Shown here piece by piece: positions 23,378 through 34,866 of a DNA stretch of 64,000 nt. Position 1 is the stretch's first letter, and the number at the start of each line of letters is the position of its first letter. The translations under genes were made by a program, and so were the position numbers. The DNA comes from Citrus sinensis (lineage: Eukaryota; Streptophyta; Magnoliopsida; Sapindales; Rutaceae): the NCBI RefSeq assembly GCF_022201045.2, contig NC_068557.1:25273501-25337500 (forward strand), read 5' to 3'. The notes beneath the pieces were generated by a model that did no database searches, was not told the DNA's origin, and saw nothing but the letters and a program-made list of their open reading frames with translations.

Positions 23378-23710
23378 GGTAATTATTCATTGCCTACCTG
23401 TTTTTTCATTTTTTTTAAATTACACAATTTTTAATTTTTTTTTCTAACCTCCACTTGAAGTTATACTTTTGTATCTGTCCACTGTCGTTTTCAAACCATT
23501 AAGACTTTGCTGACATCATAAGGGTATAATGATAATTTTACATGCACTTCAAAAACATAATTTAGAGAATATTCCATTAGTTTCTTACGGTTTAAAGACC
23601 GCAGTGGACATGTGTAAAAACATATAATTTCAAGTAGAGCTTAATAAAAAAAAATTAAGTATTTTTAAAAAAGTACGAAAAAATATATATGTGGACAGTA
23701 GATAATTTTT
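23378..23710. mobile_element. Short foldback MITE (TAATTATTCAYTGYCYACC family)
   Basis: The left end GGTAATTATTCATTGCCTAC and the reverse complement of the right end (GAAAAATTATCTACTGTCCAC) match. Inside, ACTTGAAGTTATACTTTTG and AGTGGAC/GTCCACTG words occur inverted. A relative sits at 28457-28930. Confidence 0.65.
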
Positions 23711-24241
23711 CAAAAAATAATTGCATTAAAAACAAAAACCCATAAATCCATGGTGAAAGCCCAACCTAAAAATCTACTAAAAGAATATTGTCCCATTCAC
23801 AATACACACGAAAGAGAGGCTCGAATCCTTGAATTTTGTCTGGGATCGGGATGATGATCTCTGAAATTGTTTTGAGGTATGATAAATATCCCAACGGACA
23901 TAGGTTTGCATTGATTCATCATAAACAGTTAACCCAACTGGATAAAGTTAAAATTAAAATAACCAAAATATTGCCAAGAAATTCAATGTATTCAGGCCTT
24001 GCTATTTTTTTTTCCTTAAATTCCACGGGCCAAAATATTTCGAGCTTAAAAAGTGTACAACATTTTTTTTTTTTAATAAATTGTTTGATTACATCAAATT
24101 CCGAATTCTTCTTCGCTTCAAAGACTCGCAATTCATTCTTATCAGGTCGAGCTTTTTGGACGGACTGTGCCTAGATGACGAGCATTAGTTCCCTCTCGTT
24201 TGATCTCCTGAGTGTAAAACTAACATCAGTTTAACTTATTC
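23711..24241. other. Spacer downstream of the proline/serine-rich gene, no gene seen
   Basis: Searched by eye for the missing C-terminal exon of the minus-strand gene at 24333-25966. No DIRRS- or RHMD-like segment was found. Confidence 0.35.

Positions 24242-24291
<50 letters not shown>
24242..24291. repeat. (TA)n(GA)n compound microsatellite
   Basis: About 11 TA units followed directly by about 13 GA units, just beyond the stop of the proline/serine-rich gene. Confidence 0.95.
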
Positions 24292-24294
<3 letters not shown>

Positions 24295-24332
24295 TTGTTA
24301 TAATGATTATTGTTTGGTTATTACTTACGAAA

Positions 24333-25966
24333 TTAATTTGATAGAATTGATGAGAAATATAGAAGCATATATACCACATTATGCTTGAGAGGCATGTTGT
24401 TTAATGAGCTCTTAGGCATCATATTCCTCGCAATAAAACCTGCAGTGACTTCAGAGTTATTAGGACATCGCAAATTTGCTTTTGTTTCTCTTTCTTCAGC
24501 GCCTGATTTCCTAGCATTCATCACCTTCTCCACCATCCTACTTCCAAGAATTTGAGTTTGAATTCTTCCCTTTTGATCACCTTCTTTTTGCTTTACTAAT
24601 AATTTATCATCAACTTTCCGACTCCTTGTCACACTCTTTGGCCTTTGATTGATATGAGTAGACGGACTTTGATTGGTCACAGGGCGACCCCTTGTGGCTG
24701 AAGTTGAACGATGGTCAGTCCTTAAATTCGGAGGTGTCTCGTTAGAAAATCCTGGGATTTGAGCTGGAATTTTTGATCTCATTGAAGGCGACACGCCTCT
24801 GCTTCTAGGCTTCGTTTTTGTGTCTGTCAATCCCAAAGTTTTGGAAAGGTTTGAAGTGATGAAATCGAAATGATCTTGGCTTTCTTTCTGGTTGGTGTCT
24901 GTTCTTTTACTGTTTGGAATTAGATGAGTAGTTGGTGATGATGAGGTTGTTGTTTTATTGTATTTCGGAAATGTTGTTTCTTTGGTGTTTTTGGTCTCGG
25001 TTGATGAATTAATGTTTGGCCTCTGACTTCGAGTAATGGATCTAACGGGGATTTTTGGTTTTGGTTTTGGGGAATTTGGTCTTCCCAAAATTGTTGCTGC
25101 TGAATTGCCTGCGAACTGCAATATAAACAGAATTGACAATTGGGATTTTGCATCCCCATATGAAAATATTGTGAGATAAATAATACATATAGAAAGATAA
25201 ATAAAGTAGCTCGACAAAAAGCATACCCTTGAAAGGGGTTGGATGATTGGAATCTCCCTTTGAACGACTAGTTCGGGGGCAGTTGCTTCCATTTCTAAAG
25301 ATGGGAATAAAGGAGTTGCTGGCGGCGTCTTCAACCTTCACATATATAAAAGCATGACCTCTTCATCATATGAAATAAAATTCTGAACTATATATATATA
25401 TGCTCGAGATTAATAATACTAGGAAAATTCATAAGTATATGCCAATAACTCACATACCAATCATAATCATTTTTGTTATTGTTTTCTCCTAAGAATTCAT
25501 TTCCACTTCCCTTCTTTCCAGATCCAATTCTGTACAACGCATGATTTCCTGTAAATGTAATATTAATTGTTTGTAAAATTATTACGTACTTCATGAAACA
25601 ATATGTGTGGAAATATAAATCAGTTAAGCATCGAACTCCAAAAGCATGTGTCCCAGGGCCTCTCTCGCTGTGGAAACTAATAAGAGATCAAGCTAGCAAT
25701 CATATTAAATATCCTTTTTTAATTACGAAAGGAAAAAAAATATAAATCATGTAATTAAGAATCTTTATGAATACTGACGTACCAGCATTTGGCTCAAACT
25801 CATCTGAAACAGGCTGAAGAAGGCTTGCAAATCGATCTTTTTCGCGTTTATTCAACTCCCTGAATAGAACGAGATCTTCATCATTGTCAATATTTTTCCG
25901 TTCAACAAATGGTATCATGGAGAATTTCCGGCCGCCACCACCACCAGTGCCTTTCATACTTTTCAT
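24333..25966 (-). CDS. Basic Ser/Pro-rich TPPxTPLFPSLE-family protein, C-terminally short
   Basis: Four exons join in phase: 25966-25783, 25548-25458, 25335-25227, 25115 to the stop at 24333 (388 aa). Exon 1 encodes MKSMKGTGGGGGRKFSM and LFRELNKREKDRFASLLQPV, ending SDEFEPNAG. Exon 2 gives a YRIGSGKKGSGNEF segment ending in DYDW. Exon 3 carries the family hallmark LKTPPATPLFPSLEMEA and VVQREIPIIQPLSR. Exon 4 is a long basic Ser/Thr/Pro/Arg-rich low-complexity tail with RGVSPSMRSKIP and ATRGRPVTNQ. I believe this family includes the Arabidopsis BASIC PROLINE-RICH (BPP) microtubule-associated proteins, but cannot check. Relatives run past 500 aa with a conserved C-terminal block; here the frame runs over a possible donor (GTG|GTATAT at 24375/24374) into non-homologous codons and stops. 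Either a last exon was missed or the gene is truncated. Confidence 0.7.
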
Positions 25967-25978
25967 TTTCCTAATCAC

Positions 25979-27152
25979 GTAGCTAGGCTCTTGAAGCTTT
26001 TCAGTTCGAATTAAACTGCTTGCATGGGATATTTCTTCTTGGAAATTGGAATGTATAAAGAGATGCAGGAGAGTAATAATTTAATCTAATGGACGCACTA
26101 CATAAGTAGGAAAATAATGCTATGAGTGCCACGAGGAACTTCGGCCGGCCACGAAAAGGTCCGAACAATTGAGGTGACACAAAGCAAACAAAAGTTCTTA
26201 TTTCGAATATACTTATCTAATGCCGTTAGGAATCAAGCTGTATAATGAACAGAAGACAGATTCTTCAAATCACATTTTGTCATTTTTTGGTTGCTAACTT
26301 GTTGTTATGAGTTGTAATGATCACATAAGTAATTACAAACATGTTCTTGAGTTTATTTAATTATTTGATATCTGATGGATAATTACTAAGAAAATGATTC
26401 AAAAAGCGAGAGAGCGGGAGAGGACAAACTGCTAAAAGATTCATGTTATGTTATATTGCTACAGGATCAGTTTACAGTTACACGAGCGTACTATGTGCTG
26501 ACATGTAATTAGGAATATGATTATCTCCTGATTTTAGGACTACTGAGTTTTTAAAGATGTTCTACTATGAACCTTATAATAATAGTGTATGATTTATAAT
26601 ATGAAGTGGAATCATTTTTCCATTGGATTATTCCATATTTTTTATGATAACAAGTTGAGTTGAGTAGGAGCTTATTAAACTTTATTTTTTTTGGCCGGTC
26701 TCTCATATTAGTGTTGTTTTGCTTTCCTGCTTCGATAGTTTCTATAGGGGTTAGGTTCATTTTGTCCACTCCTGAGGAGCTTCTTAAACTATGCTTTCTT
26801 GAGTGATCAGTAATCTGAATTATCTGAATAATTTGTGAAACTGAGTTATGTATAAATAAATCTGTTTATATAATAGATTAATTTATCGTTATTTAGGGGG
26901 AGAAAAAAAGATTTGACATAATCGGAAAACAGGACATTACAGAAAGGATCAAAGGACAATTGGAAATGTCATGTTTTAGTCAAATTGCAAAGAAAACGAC
27001 TCATCAGCAGCGCAATCACTCCAAAGAACGGCTGTAAGTACCCAAAGTAAGCGACCTGGATCAAGGCGGCACTCTCCAGATTGAGTCCAGCAAGTGCCTC
27101 GAGAATCAGCTATCATGTTTTATTCTCCAACAGATACCAGTTAGTGATCTTT
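25979..27152. other. Intergenic spacer and promoter region, no gene seen
   Basis: Contains the upstream region of the minus-strand Ser/Pro-rich gene. AT-rich, no conserved coding frame. Confidence 0.4.
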
Positions 27153-27826
27153 GGGTGTGTTTGGTGCTCCGCACTGGACTGTATTATATTGTATTGGACT
27201 GTATTGTATTAGAATGGTATGTATTAAATTGACCTGTTGTATAAATTATACAGTATTTGGTGCTGAGTTGTATTGTATTATTATCAATTATCCTGTGTTT
27301 GGCATATAACATGTACTGGATTGTTTTAATGTTTGTTAAAAGTAAATAATTTAAGTAAATAACTAACCTTGTTATATTAAGTATCATAATCCTTGGAATA
27401 TGGAATAATTTTTTAATACTAAAAAGGATATGGATATATATATATATATATATAAAGAAAATACTCATATACAAATTTAATATTTTTATATTTGTTTCTA
27501 GATTTATGTAACTACAAGTTTCAAAAAATTTCCACACATAATTTTCCTACACATTTCTTGTGAAAATTAATAAAAAAAATAATTCTAATCAAATTACACA
27601 AATAAAGCATATGATTTTCCTTCGTAGGGGAATTTTCAACCTTAATATAATCATTCAAAAGTTTACAAAAATTTATTCAAATTAATAATACAATATTAAT
27701 TTTCACGCAATATAAGCCCAGACATGCAGCAACAGCATTACAACAAGTTGTCACTCTTGTCTCTTGAAGCGAACTTTTTTTTAACACTTTTTTACTCACT
27801 TTTTTCACAGGCTCCTTCTCCTTCTC

Positions 27827-27887
<61 letters not shown>

Positions 27888-28359
27888 CTACCCCTTCACT
27901 CCTTCAGAAACATAGCGAAAAAAAAAAGCCCAGACATAAGCCGTATGGCTTTTTTATTTTATTTTATAGGAACTTGGGAGCAAGACCAAATTTCCTTTGA
28001 AATTAATATGGATCTAGTTAATATTTTAATGGTTAATAAAGATTTGTTAAAGTTAAGTGCTGAAATTACCTGCATCAAAAGGATTTGGTAAAAAGTTGTC
28101 GGTATTGTTTTCAGAAGTGAAGAAGAAGATGATATGGGTTGTGGACTTTTGGGTTCTTTTACTTTTCCTTTTTACTTTTATTGACTAAGCTAATAAAGAC
28201 CCGGAGACCCGGGGGTTGGTGCGGGTCTTTATTGCACACCCAAATATGTATTAATTTTACTTTTTTATACAGTACATACCAGTTGAATAATTTACCAAAC
28301 GTGGGTTAAAAAAATAAGTGCAATACATACCTGCTTAATACATGCTGCCAAACATGCCC
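27153..28359. mobile_element. PIF/Harbinger-like non-autonomous element
   Basis: The left edge GGGTGTGTTTGGTGCTCCGC and the reverse complement of the right edge GGGCATGTTTGGCAGCATG are imperfect inverted repeats. The GGG..TGTTTGG tip is typical of plant PIF/Harbinger MITEs. Subterminal zones carry GTATTG/CAATAC-rich DNA at both ends (GTATTGTATTAG on the left, AATACATACCTGCTTAATAC on the right). The middle holds a (TC)n microsatellite. No transposase frame is seen. The family call is inference. Confidence 0.5.
27830..27880. repeat. (TC)n microsatellite
   Basis: About 25 TC units preceded by CTTCTCCTTCTCCTCC. It creates a spurious Ser/Leu-repeat open frame on the plus strand. Confidence 0.95.
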
Positions 28360-28456
28360 TTTATATTCTTAAGAGATCATATCTTAATCAGCTTGAATTT
28401 TAAAGTAACAACAACAGAGGTCAAGAGGTTAATTACTCTTCACATCATTTTTTTTA

Positions 28457-28930
28457 GGGAAATTATCCACTGTCCACCCGCTTTTTTTTTTTATTTTTTC
28501 AAACATACATAATTATTTTCTTTTTTGGTTGGAATCCACCCGAAGTTACATTTCTTTTCACTTTTCCACTTTCGTTGGGAGACCGTTAAGAAAACTAACG
28601 AAATATTGTATAAATGACTTTCTTACCATCAAATGTAAAAGATAAATTATCCACCGACTACCTTTTTTTTGTATTTTTTCAAAAATACATAATACTTAAT
28701 TTTTTTTTACTGAACTCTATTTGAAGTTATATTATTTTACACATTTCCATCACTGTATCGTTGTAAAATGACAGTTTTACCCTTATGATGTCAGTAAAGT
28801 TCTAACGGTGTTATAACAAGTGTGGACTAATGAAAAAAATGTTAATTTCAGGTGGAGCGCTGCAAAAAAAAAAAATTTGTGTATTTTTAAAAAACAATGA
28901 AAAAACGGGTGGACGGTAGATAATTTTCCT
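28457..28930. mobile_element. Foldback MITE with a partial second copy in tandem
   Basis: Related to the element at 23378-23710. The plus-strand left end GGGAAATTATCCACTGTCC recurs at about 28650 (GATAAATTATCCACCGACTA), and the reverse complement of the right end (GAAAATTATCTACCGTCCAC) closes the inverted structure. It looks like one full copy preceded by a truncated one. Confidence 0.6.
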
Positions 28931-29385
28931 TTTTTATCTTTTCATTTTATTTTTTGATAAAACAATCTTGATAAATAATTTCTTTAGTCTGTGCTTTTGT
29001 ATGGGTTGGAATTTGGGCTTAATTTTTCTTAAAATAAAAAATAGTCACATGCAAGACATCGACAATTGAACGTCCATATCAAGAAATTCTATTTGCCTCA
29101 GAAAAATAAATCATAGCAATTGCTTCTTTTGCAGTGCAGAAATATATTGTCCGCTTTATATATATATATATGTAGCTAATAAAATTAAATGCCATTAGGT
29201 ACAGAATTTATAACGTCTCTTTTATAACTACAATAAATATGTGAAGTTGTTTAATAATAAATACAAAATTAATATAAAATGAAAGAAAATTTTAGGCATC
29301 TTGATGATGCCATTAACTTACAAAACTACGCAAAAAATGCTTTCCAAAAGTGCTTTCCCAATGATAAGTATCCACCATTCAGTGC
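28931..29385. other. Spacer, probably 3' region of array copy 4
   Basis: AT-rich with a short (TA)n at 29158-29171. The part nearest 29385 is likely 3' UTR. A remnant TCAGTGCTCAATATAATTGT precedes the stop and resembles the copy 2 tail, where TCAGTGCTCAACTGTC is coding. Confidence 0.45.
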
Positions 29386-29808
29386 TCAATATAATTGTCG
29401 AGAAGCAGCTAACCTGTTATAGATCTCCAAAACCAACCGGCTATCAACTTGTTCGCCGGAAGAAACCAATATAGAAACCTCTCTTTGTTTGGCAATATTC
29501 TTTTTACTCTTAAACAAACCTCCATTAATATCCGTGTTAGCCATTTTGTTAGCCAAACAAATCATCATGCCCACATAGGCATCACGAATCTTTGCCAAAA
29601 GCTTGATGGGTGAAATCATTTTCCAATACAATTTCGGAACTCTTCTTATTCTCCAAAGGTGGTGGCGAGGAGCATCAGCTGCACCACCGCCAAGCCTTAG
29701 TATTTTTAGCTTCCTTTTACCATGACTTGCGCCGTTGATTCTCTGGTACTTTCTTCTCCTCCAGTATCTATTCAACCTCTCATAATATGCCAAATGAACA
29801 ATATCCAT
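29386..29808 (-). CDS. Small basic plant protein, array copy 4 (140 aa)
   Basis: Single exon from ATG at 29808. N-terminal YYERLNRYWRRRKYQR, then GKRKLKILRLGGGA, the core LWRIRRVPKLYWKMISPIK with LLAKIRDAYVGMMICLANKMAN, a KSKKNIAK linker and SSGEQVDSRLVLEIYNRLAAS. It ends RQLY, with a stop just where copy 2 continues into its acidic tail. The DNA beyond the stop still resembles the copy 2 C-terminal coding sequence (reverse complement of CAGTGCTCAATATAAT), suggesting the ancestral protein was longer and this copy gained an earlier stop. The promoter has TATATAAA about 90 bases upstream and the leader AGAGATGTGCATGAAGAG. Probably functional. Confidence 0.87.
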   Translation of the reverse strand: MDIVHLAYYERLNRYWRRRKYQRINGASHGKRKLKILRLGGGAADAPRHHLWRIRRVPKLYWKMISPIKLLAKIRDAYVGMMICLANKMANTDINGGLFKSKKNIAKQREVSILVSSGEQVDSRLVLEIYNRLAASRQLY

Positions 29809-29897
29809 TTAATTTGCTACTATAGCTTTTATGCTGTTGCTGAAAATAAATTAACTAAAAGAGATGTGCATGAAGAGAAGAAACGAGAGAGATGTTA

Positions 29898-29905
29898 TTT
29901 ATATA
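29898..29905 (-). promoter_or_regulatory. TATA box of array copy 4
   Basis: TATATAAA on the minus strand, preceded there by CTTCT and followed by a TCTCTCTCGTTTCTTC leader that is nearly the same in copy 5. Confidence 0.65.
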
Positions 29906-30829
29906 GAAGAAGAATTGCTGCAACCTTTCTTAATTTATTATTATTATTTATGGGCGTGTTTTGCATATAGGATGATCAAAAGAATAAATTGTTTAAGGAA
30001 ATTAATAAAACACTCATACTATGATTATATGATATTTTTTATTTGTATAGATATATTATTATTAGTAAGACATTTGAGTTTCTTTTGCGTGCACCAAACA
30101 AATTTATCTTCAAAAATGTCTTTGTTTTTTCACATTCTTCATATTGTTTGTGCGTGGGTTTTGACTTTTGCTAAATATTAAATGGTTTTCAAAGGTATGT
30201 AGTCATTAGTTGAAGTAGTCAATGGTCAGCATTCAGCTACTCATCCGAGCATCATTGTTCACATCATCAAACACTAAATAATTAAAATCGCCATATTTCG
30301 GGGGTTTTTAATTAAATACCCTTTAATAGTTTCAAAACTATTTAAATACCCCTTCCCTTTATAGTTTTCATGGATACCATAACAAATGTGAGTAAAGTCT
30401 GAAATGTCCTTAATGAATGCATCAAATTCACTCAACTTCATTGTCTTCATATTTCTTTCACCCAAATCTCTTCTTGTTGCTGAAATTCTCTCAAAATCTC
30501 TTAGAATCTCTCAAAATCTCTCATAACTTCTTACAAAAATACAATTATATATTTATTTCTTTAACATACACTCTTTCTTTAACTGAAATGAGGTGCATTA
30601 CTCATTAAAACAATCCAATAAGGTATGTTAATGTTGTTGTGTTTTAAGTTTTTTAATTTTTAGGAAAATTTAGAAATTTTCCTCACATTATAATGTTTTA
30701 TTTTAACCATTTTTTCTTATATGTAAAAATATATGCAATGTAGGTTGTTTATTTTTTTTTTCAGTAATATAGTTTATTTATGGTGAAAATGTTTCGCATC
30801 GTGCATTCCTTTTGATACCGTGTACATCA

Positions 30830-30992
30830 TGTAATTAGTCATGTAGGTCGTGTAAGTAATATAGCCGTATAAGTTGTGTAGGTCATATAAGTAATATAAT
30901 CATGTAGGTCGTGTAAGTCATGTAAGTAATGTAGTCGTGTAGGTCGTGTAGTCATGTAAGTAATGTAGTCGTGTAGGTCGTGTAGTTACTTG
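30830..30992 (+). repeat. GTCGTGTA/GTCATGTA minisatellite, about 34-bp period
   Basis: A degenerate tandem array of GTAGTCGTGTAGGTCGTGTA and AGTCATGTAAGTAAT words inside the Mutator-like element. Related GGTCGTGTAAT words, and the opposite TTACACGACC, recur at 31425-31650 and 32222-32335. Confidence 0.85.
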
Positions 30993-31291
30993 TATATGAA
31001 ATTTGATATTATTGTTTCTATTGTATCATCAGATATGGTTTTGGTATGTGTGTATATTCTCTTCCATGGTGAATGGATTGAGCAAAATGACGAATATAAG
31101 TTCAAAGGTTCCAAGACTAAAGGGATAATGATACCACGATCGACAACATATGCCAAATTGGTGGAGAAGATAGCTCAAGTTATTGATCTAGATGCTTCGG
31201 AATTCGAAATCACAATGAAGTTCAAGCTTAAGACATCTAATCGTATGCCACCAATTACAATTTAAACCAATGATGATGTGGAATTTTTTTA
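30990..31291 (+). pseudogene. MuDR N-terminal domain remnant (MULE transposase)
   Basis: An open frame from about 30990 (first in-frame ATG at 30993) to TAA at 31263-31265 encodes a protein whose second half matches the N-terminal domain of plant MuDR/MULE transposases: GEWIEQNDEYKFKGSKTKG, IMIPRSTTYAKLVEKIAQVI, ASEFEITMKFKLKTS and MPPITI. Straight after the TAA the same frame continues TNDDVEFF, the usual continuation of this domain, before a TAG. The stop therefore lies inside the domain and the downstream catalytic region is gone. No intact transposase. Confidence 0.75.
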
Positions 31292-33027
31292 GATTCCAAT
31301 TTAATTTCACTTCTTTTTTTTAATAATTTTCGTTGACATTTTCTGCATAGCAGCAAATATAAATTCTTAGCACCAAATTAAGTCTTTAAAGAACTAAATT
31401 AATCTAATGATTAATGGAAAAAGTCGTGTAATTTTAAGGTCGTGTGATTGAGTAATATATAAAGTCATGTAAAACATAAAGTTAAGGTCGTGTAATATAC
31501 AACTGAAGGTCGTGAAAGACTCGTAATACATGATTCAAGATCGCGTAATAATACACAAAGTCATGTCATATACGACTGAGGGTCGTGTATTACACGAGTA
31601 TATTACACGAGCTTGAAACCTATGTTACATGACCTTACACGACCAAATAGTGTGTTCATAAATTGTAGCAAAAAAACTAAATTTGCACATCCGACAATTT
31701 GAGAAATGGTTAGATTAATTAATATAAATAAACAAAGTTATTAGTGCACAAATTTTTCAATATTTGAATAGGATACGCTAATGAACATTGCAATTAAACA
31801 TATTACGGCCATTTAAAATTTTTTTTTTTAATATTCAAAGTGCTTTCTTCCTCTGCCCAAGCGTACAAGCATACATGAGGAATGCCTGCATATAATTAAT
31901 CCATGAAATCAATTAAGAAAAAAAATATCAACTACAGGAAATTAATGTAATGTTATACACATAAGAACACCATTTGCAGTGATCAAAGTGTTTCCACTCA
32001 TAACTAGACATACCATGACTTACCATGGATTATAATTGGAAATTAAGGATTTCTCTAAGTAATGACATTCCACAAGGTAAAGACATCTGCACCATTCCAA
32101 TTTATTGTGAGCCTAATTAAACTAAATGTAATGTGTATATTCTATTGACAAGAAACAAAAAATTAAATTACAGAACACACCTGGAGAGATGATAAACTTT
32201 TTACTCCTCAATCTAGAATTGAAGGTCGTGTAATCATGCAATATATGAAGGTCGTGTAATCGTACAATACGTGAAGGTCGTGTAATACACAACCTTGAAT
32301 CTTACATAACCTTACACGACCAAATCGTGTGTTACATGACAAAATTATAATCGGCACAATCCATTAATTTTTCACAATTTGCATGCAGCAAAACAACTAG
32401 AAATTTATTTTCGAACATGTTATAAGAGACCCACAACTAATTAATCTATTTTCAATATAAAAACCCTAACTTTTTTGTTTTTTTTCCCCTGAATATCAAC
32501 AAGAAAACTAATTACAGGGAATTACTTGCCTCAACTAATTACATTCTGACCATTTTGCAATAAAGGATCAGCTCTCGTTGGCGATTATGTAGCGACAAAC
32601 TAGGCTTCTCTTTCTCAGTTGTGGCAGCTTCCCCTTCTCAGGCTCAGTTTGCTCGTTTTGAAGTTTGATTTAGCATTTATGGAGAATGAATGTTTGTTTG
32701 AGTAGATGTGATGTCGGTGAGCAAATTGCAGAGGTGATGCTGGTTGATATTCGATTTAGCATGTATGAGAATGGAGGATGAGTATTTGTTTGCTTGAGTA
32801 AAGGTAATGGAGAAAATTACAACAGATATGAGTGTTTGTTTGTTTGAGTAGAGGGAGGGAGAGGTGTTGTCAGTTGAGTTGAAGTATTTTAAAATGAGGA
32901 TAGTTTAGTAATTTCCTATCAGCTTTTAAAGGGTATTGATGAAAATTTTGGCAAAATCAGATTTTAGGGTTTTGAGATAATTTTTAAAGTATGAAGGTGC
33001 ATCTGCTGCAATTCCCTCCATATTTCG

Positions 33028-34866
33028 CTTTAGTTCTTATTGTTAGGATCGATTACTTAATTAGTTTGTGTATTTAAAAAAAATTAATCAATAAATCTTG
33101 AAGGATATATAAAATTAAAATAAATTTAACACGTAACAAGTAAAAATTAAAGAATAATGAAATAGCTTTTGATGGAAACGAATGGATGTTTTGGAATGAT
33201 TTTTTTGAGAAATATATAAGACTAAGTAATTCAAACATACAAACCTTAGTTACTAAAAGAGCATGCACTTGCCCTAATTCTTCCACAAAGTTGTTTGGTC
33301 TATTTCGTGAGCCTTCTGGATATTAGATATCATCCGCATACAGCATAGAGTACAAATGATATTTAGACACGTTTTTAGAATTGTTTCGTTAAACAATTGT
33401 TGATTTGATTTATATATGTGTACGTAGTCAATGTTGTATTTAGACATTTAGTTATCTGCGGAGGGACTTGTATATGACTAGCAATTCAGCATTGTTTATT
33501 GTTTTGCTACCAAGTACCAACTCTCTATAAGTCCTCATTTTGTATATCATAATATCTATTTTTTCCTCATTTTGTATATTATAATATAACTTTCTTTCTT
33601 TTTTCTGGGTTTTCTGAAATTGCACACTCAAATTCCATCAGTTAAAATGAAATTTGTATAGCTTGGTTAGATGGCAAACTCTCATTTATTTATTTTGTAT
33701 AAAAAGAGATAACATTACCAGAGAATTTAACAAATATTTTAACAGAGTAGTGACCGAATGAATTAAATAAATACATATAGGAGAATTATAGTTTGATCAC
33801 GCTAGGACTTTCGAGTATTGGAAGCTTACTGATTCGAATTAATTACCAGATTTTAATCATTTTATTGAAAATGTACTCCAGAAAGTTTTATATGATGTAT
33901 TTCTCTGATTGGGTTTTTAATTGATTGACACTAAAATAAATGATTATCCGGAGCCACTCATATAATTAGTGGTTAACAAATAAAAAATAAAGGTAGGAGA
34001 AATTTGATCATCTAATAACAATAAAGAACAAATGGTACAAGATCTTTAAAAACTTAAAAGAGTTCAAATCAAGATCCTAATACTATTTGGAAATCACCAA
34101 GACTAGAAAAATAAACAATTTACTTTTAAAATATATGCTTGGATTAAAAAGCATGAGTGAGTCTTGCTCAAATGCCTTTATCTAACTAAAAAGAAAAAAA
34201 ATCTTTAACAATTAAAAAAATATTTTCATTTTAAATATTTTATTGGAGAATGGAGAGTACAGAAATTCTAAATACAAATAAAAACAACATAAGATGCCTG
34301 TGAGGACCTGAAGTTTTAAATCAATATCTATTGAGATTTATCTTTACATGTCCAAAATTTAAAGTTAAAAAATAAAAGAACAAACAAATAAATTTTGACA
34401 GTAGATGGAGAGACTCATTGTTTTAACTTAAAGGCTAGGGGTTTGACATTTCCTAGCTCAATTATGCTGGTTTGGGTTTTGTGGCCGGCTGGCTGATTGT
34501 CTCGTCTGCACGGAAGTTCTCACACATGACGATGCTTTAATATTAAGGGGAGTTATTCTATTTTTTTTTTTTTATAAAAAAAAAGGCCCAAAAGGACTTA
34601 AGTGGGCTTTGCTTTCTTTCTTTTCTTTTTCTTTTTTTCCCCTTCACGTTACGTGGAATTATTCAGAATACCCATATGATGTCACAACAGTTACAGTCTT
34701 ACAGCAACCTTGCAAAACAAAACATATTATCAATTTCTACCAAAAAAAAAACATATTATCAATTAGATGCATTTTTTAACTGTTGATGTAAATGAAATGC
34801 TATAGACTATGATCACAAACAAGTTTGGCTATAAAAGAAGTGCTTCTTAAATCATAGTTAAGTGCT
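33028..34866. other. Intergenic spacer, no gene seen
   Basis: AT-rich DNA with T-runs near 34560. The stretch nearest 34866 is probably the 3' UTR of array copy 5. No conserved coding frame. Confidence 0.45.

Larger units (their letters stand above)
30291..33027. mobile_element. Mutator-like element (30301-33017) with 10-bp flanking repeat
   Basis: CCATATTTCG stands at 30291-30300 and again at 33018-33027, a direct repeat of the 9-11 bp length made by Mutator-like insertion. The 2717-bp interior has weakly matching ends (GGGGTTTTTAATTAAATACC on the left; AGGGAATTGCAGCAGATGC as reverse complement of the right). Both run on into similar ACCCTTTAATAGTTT/ACCTTCATACTTT sequence. Inside is a broken MuDR N-terminal domain and many GTCGTGTA words in both orientations. 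The catalytic MULE transposase is absent, so the element is non-autonomous. Confidence 0.75.

Noticed and set aside
27724..27915. Open frame with a long Ser/Leu repeat
   Set aside because: It is the translation of a (TC)n microsatellite inside a transposon-like element.
30830..30992. CRISPR-like array
   Set aside because: Units are degenerate and contiguous with no unique spacers, in plant nuclear DNA inside a Mutator-like element; it is a minisatellite.
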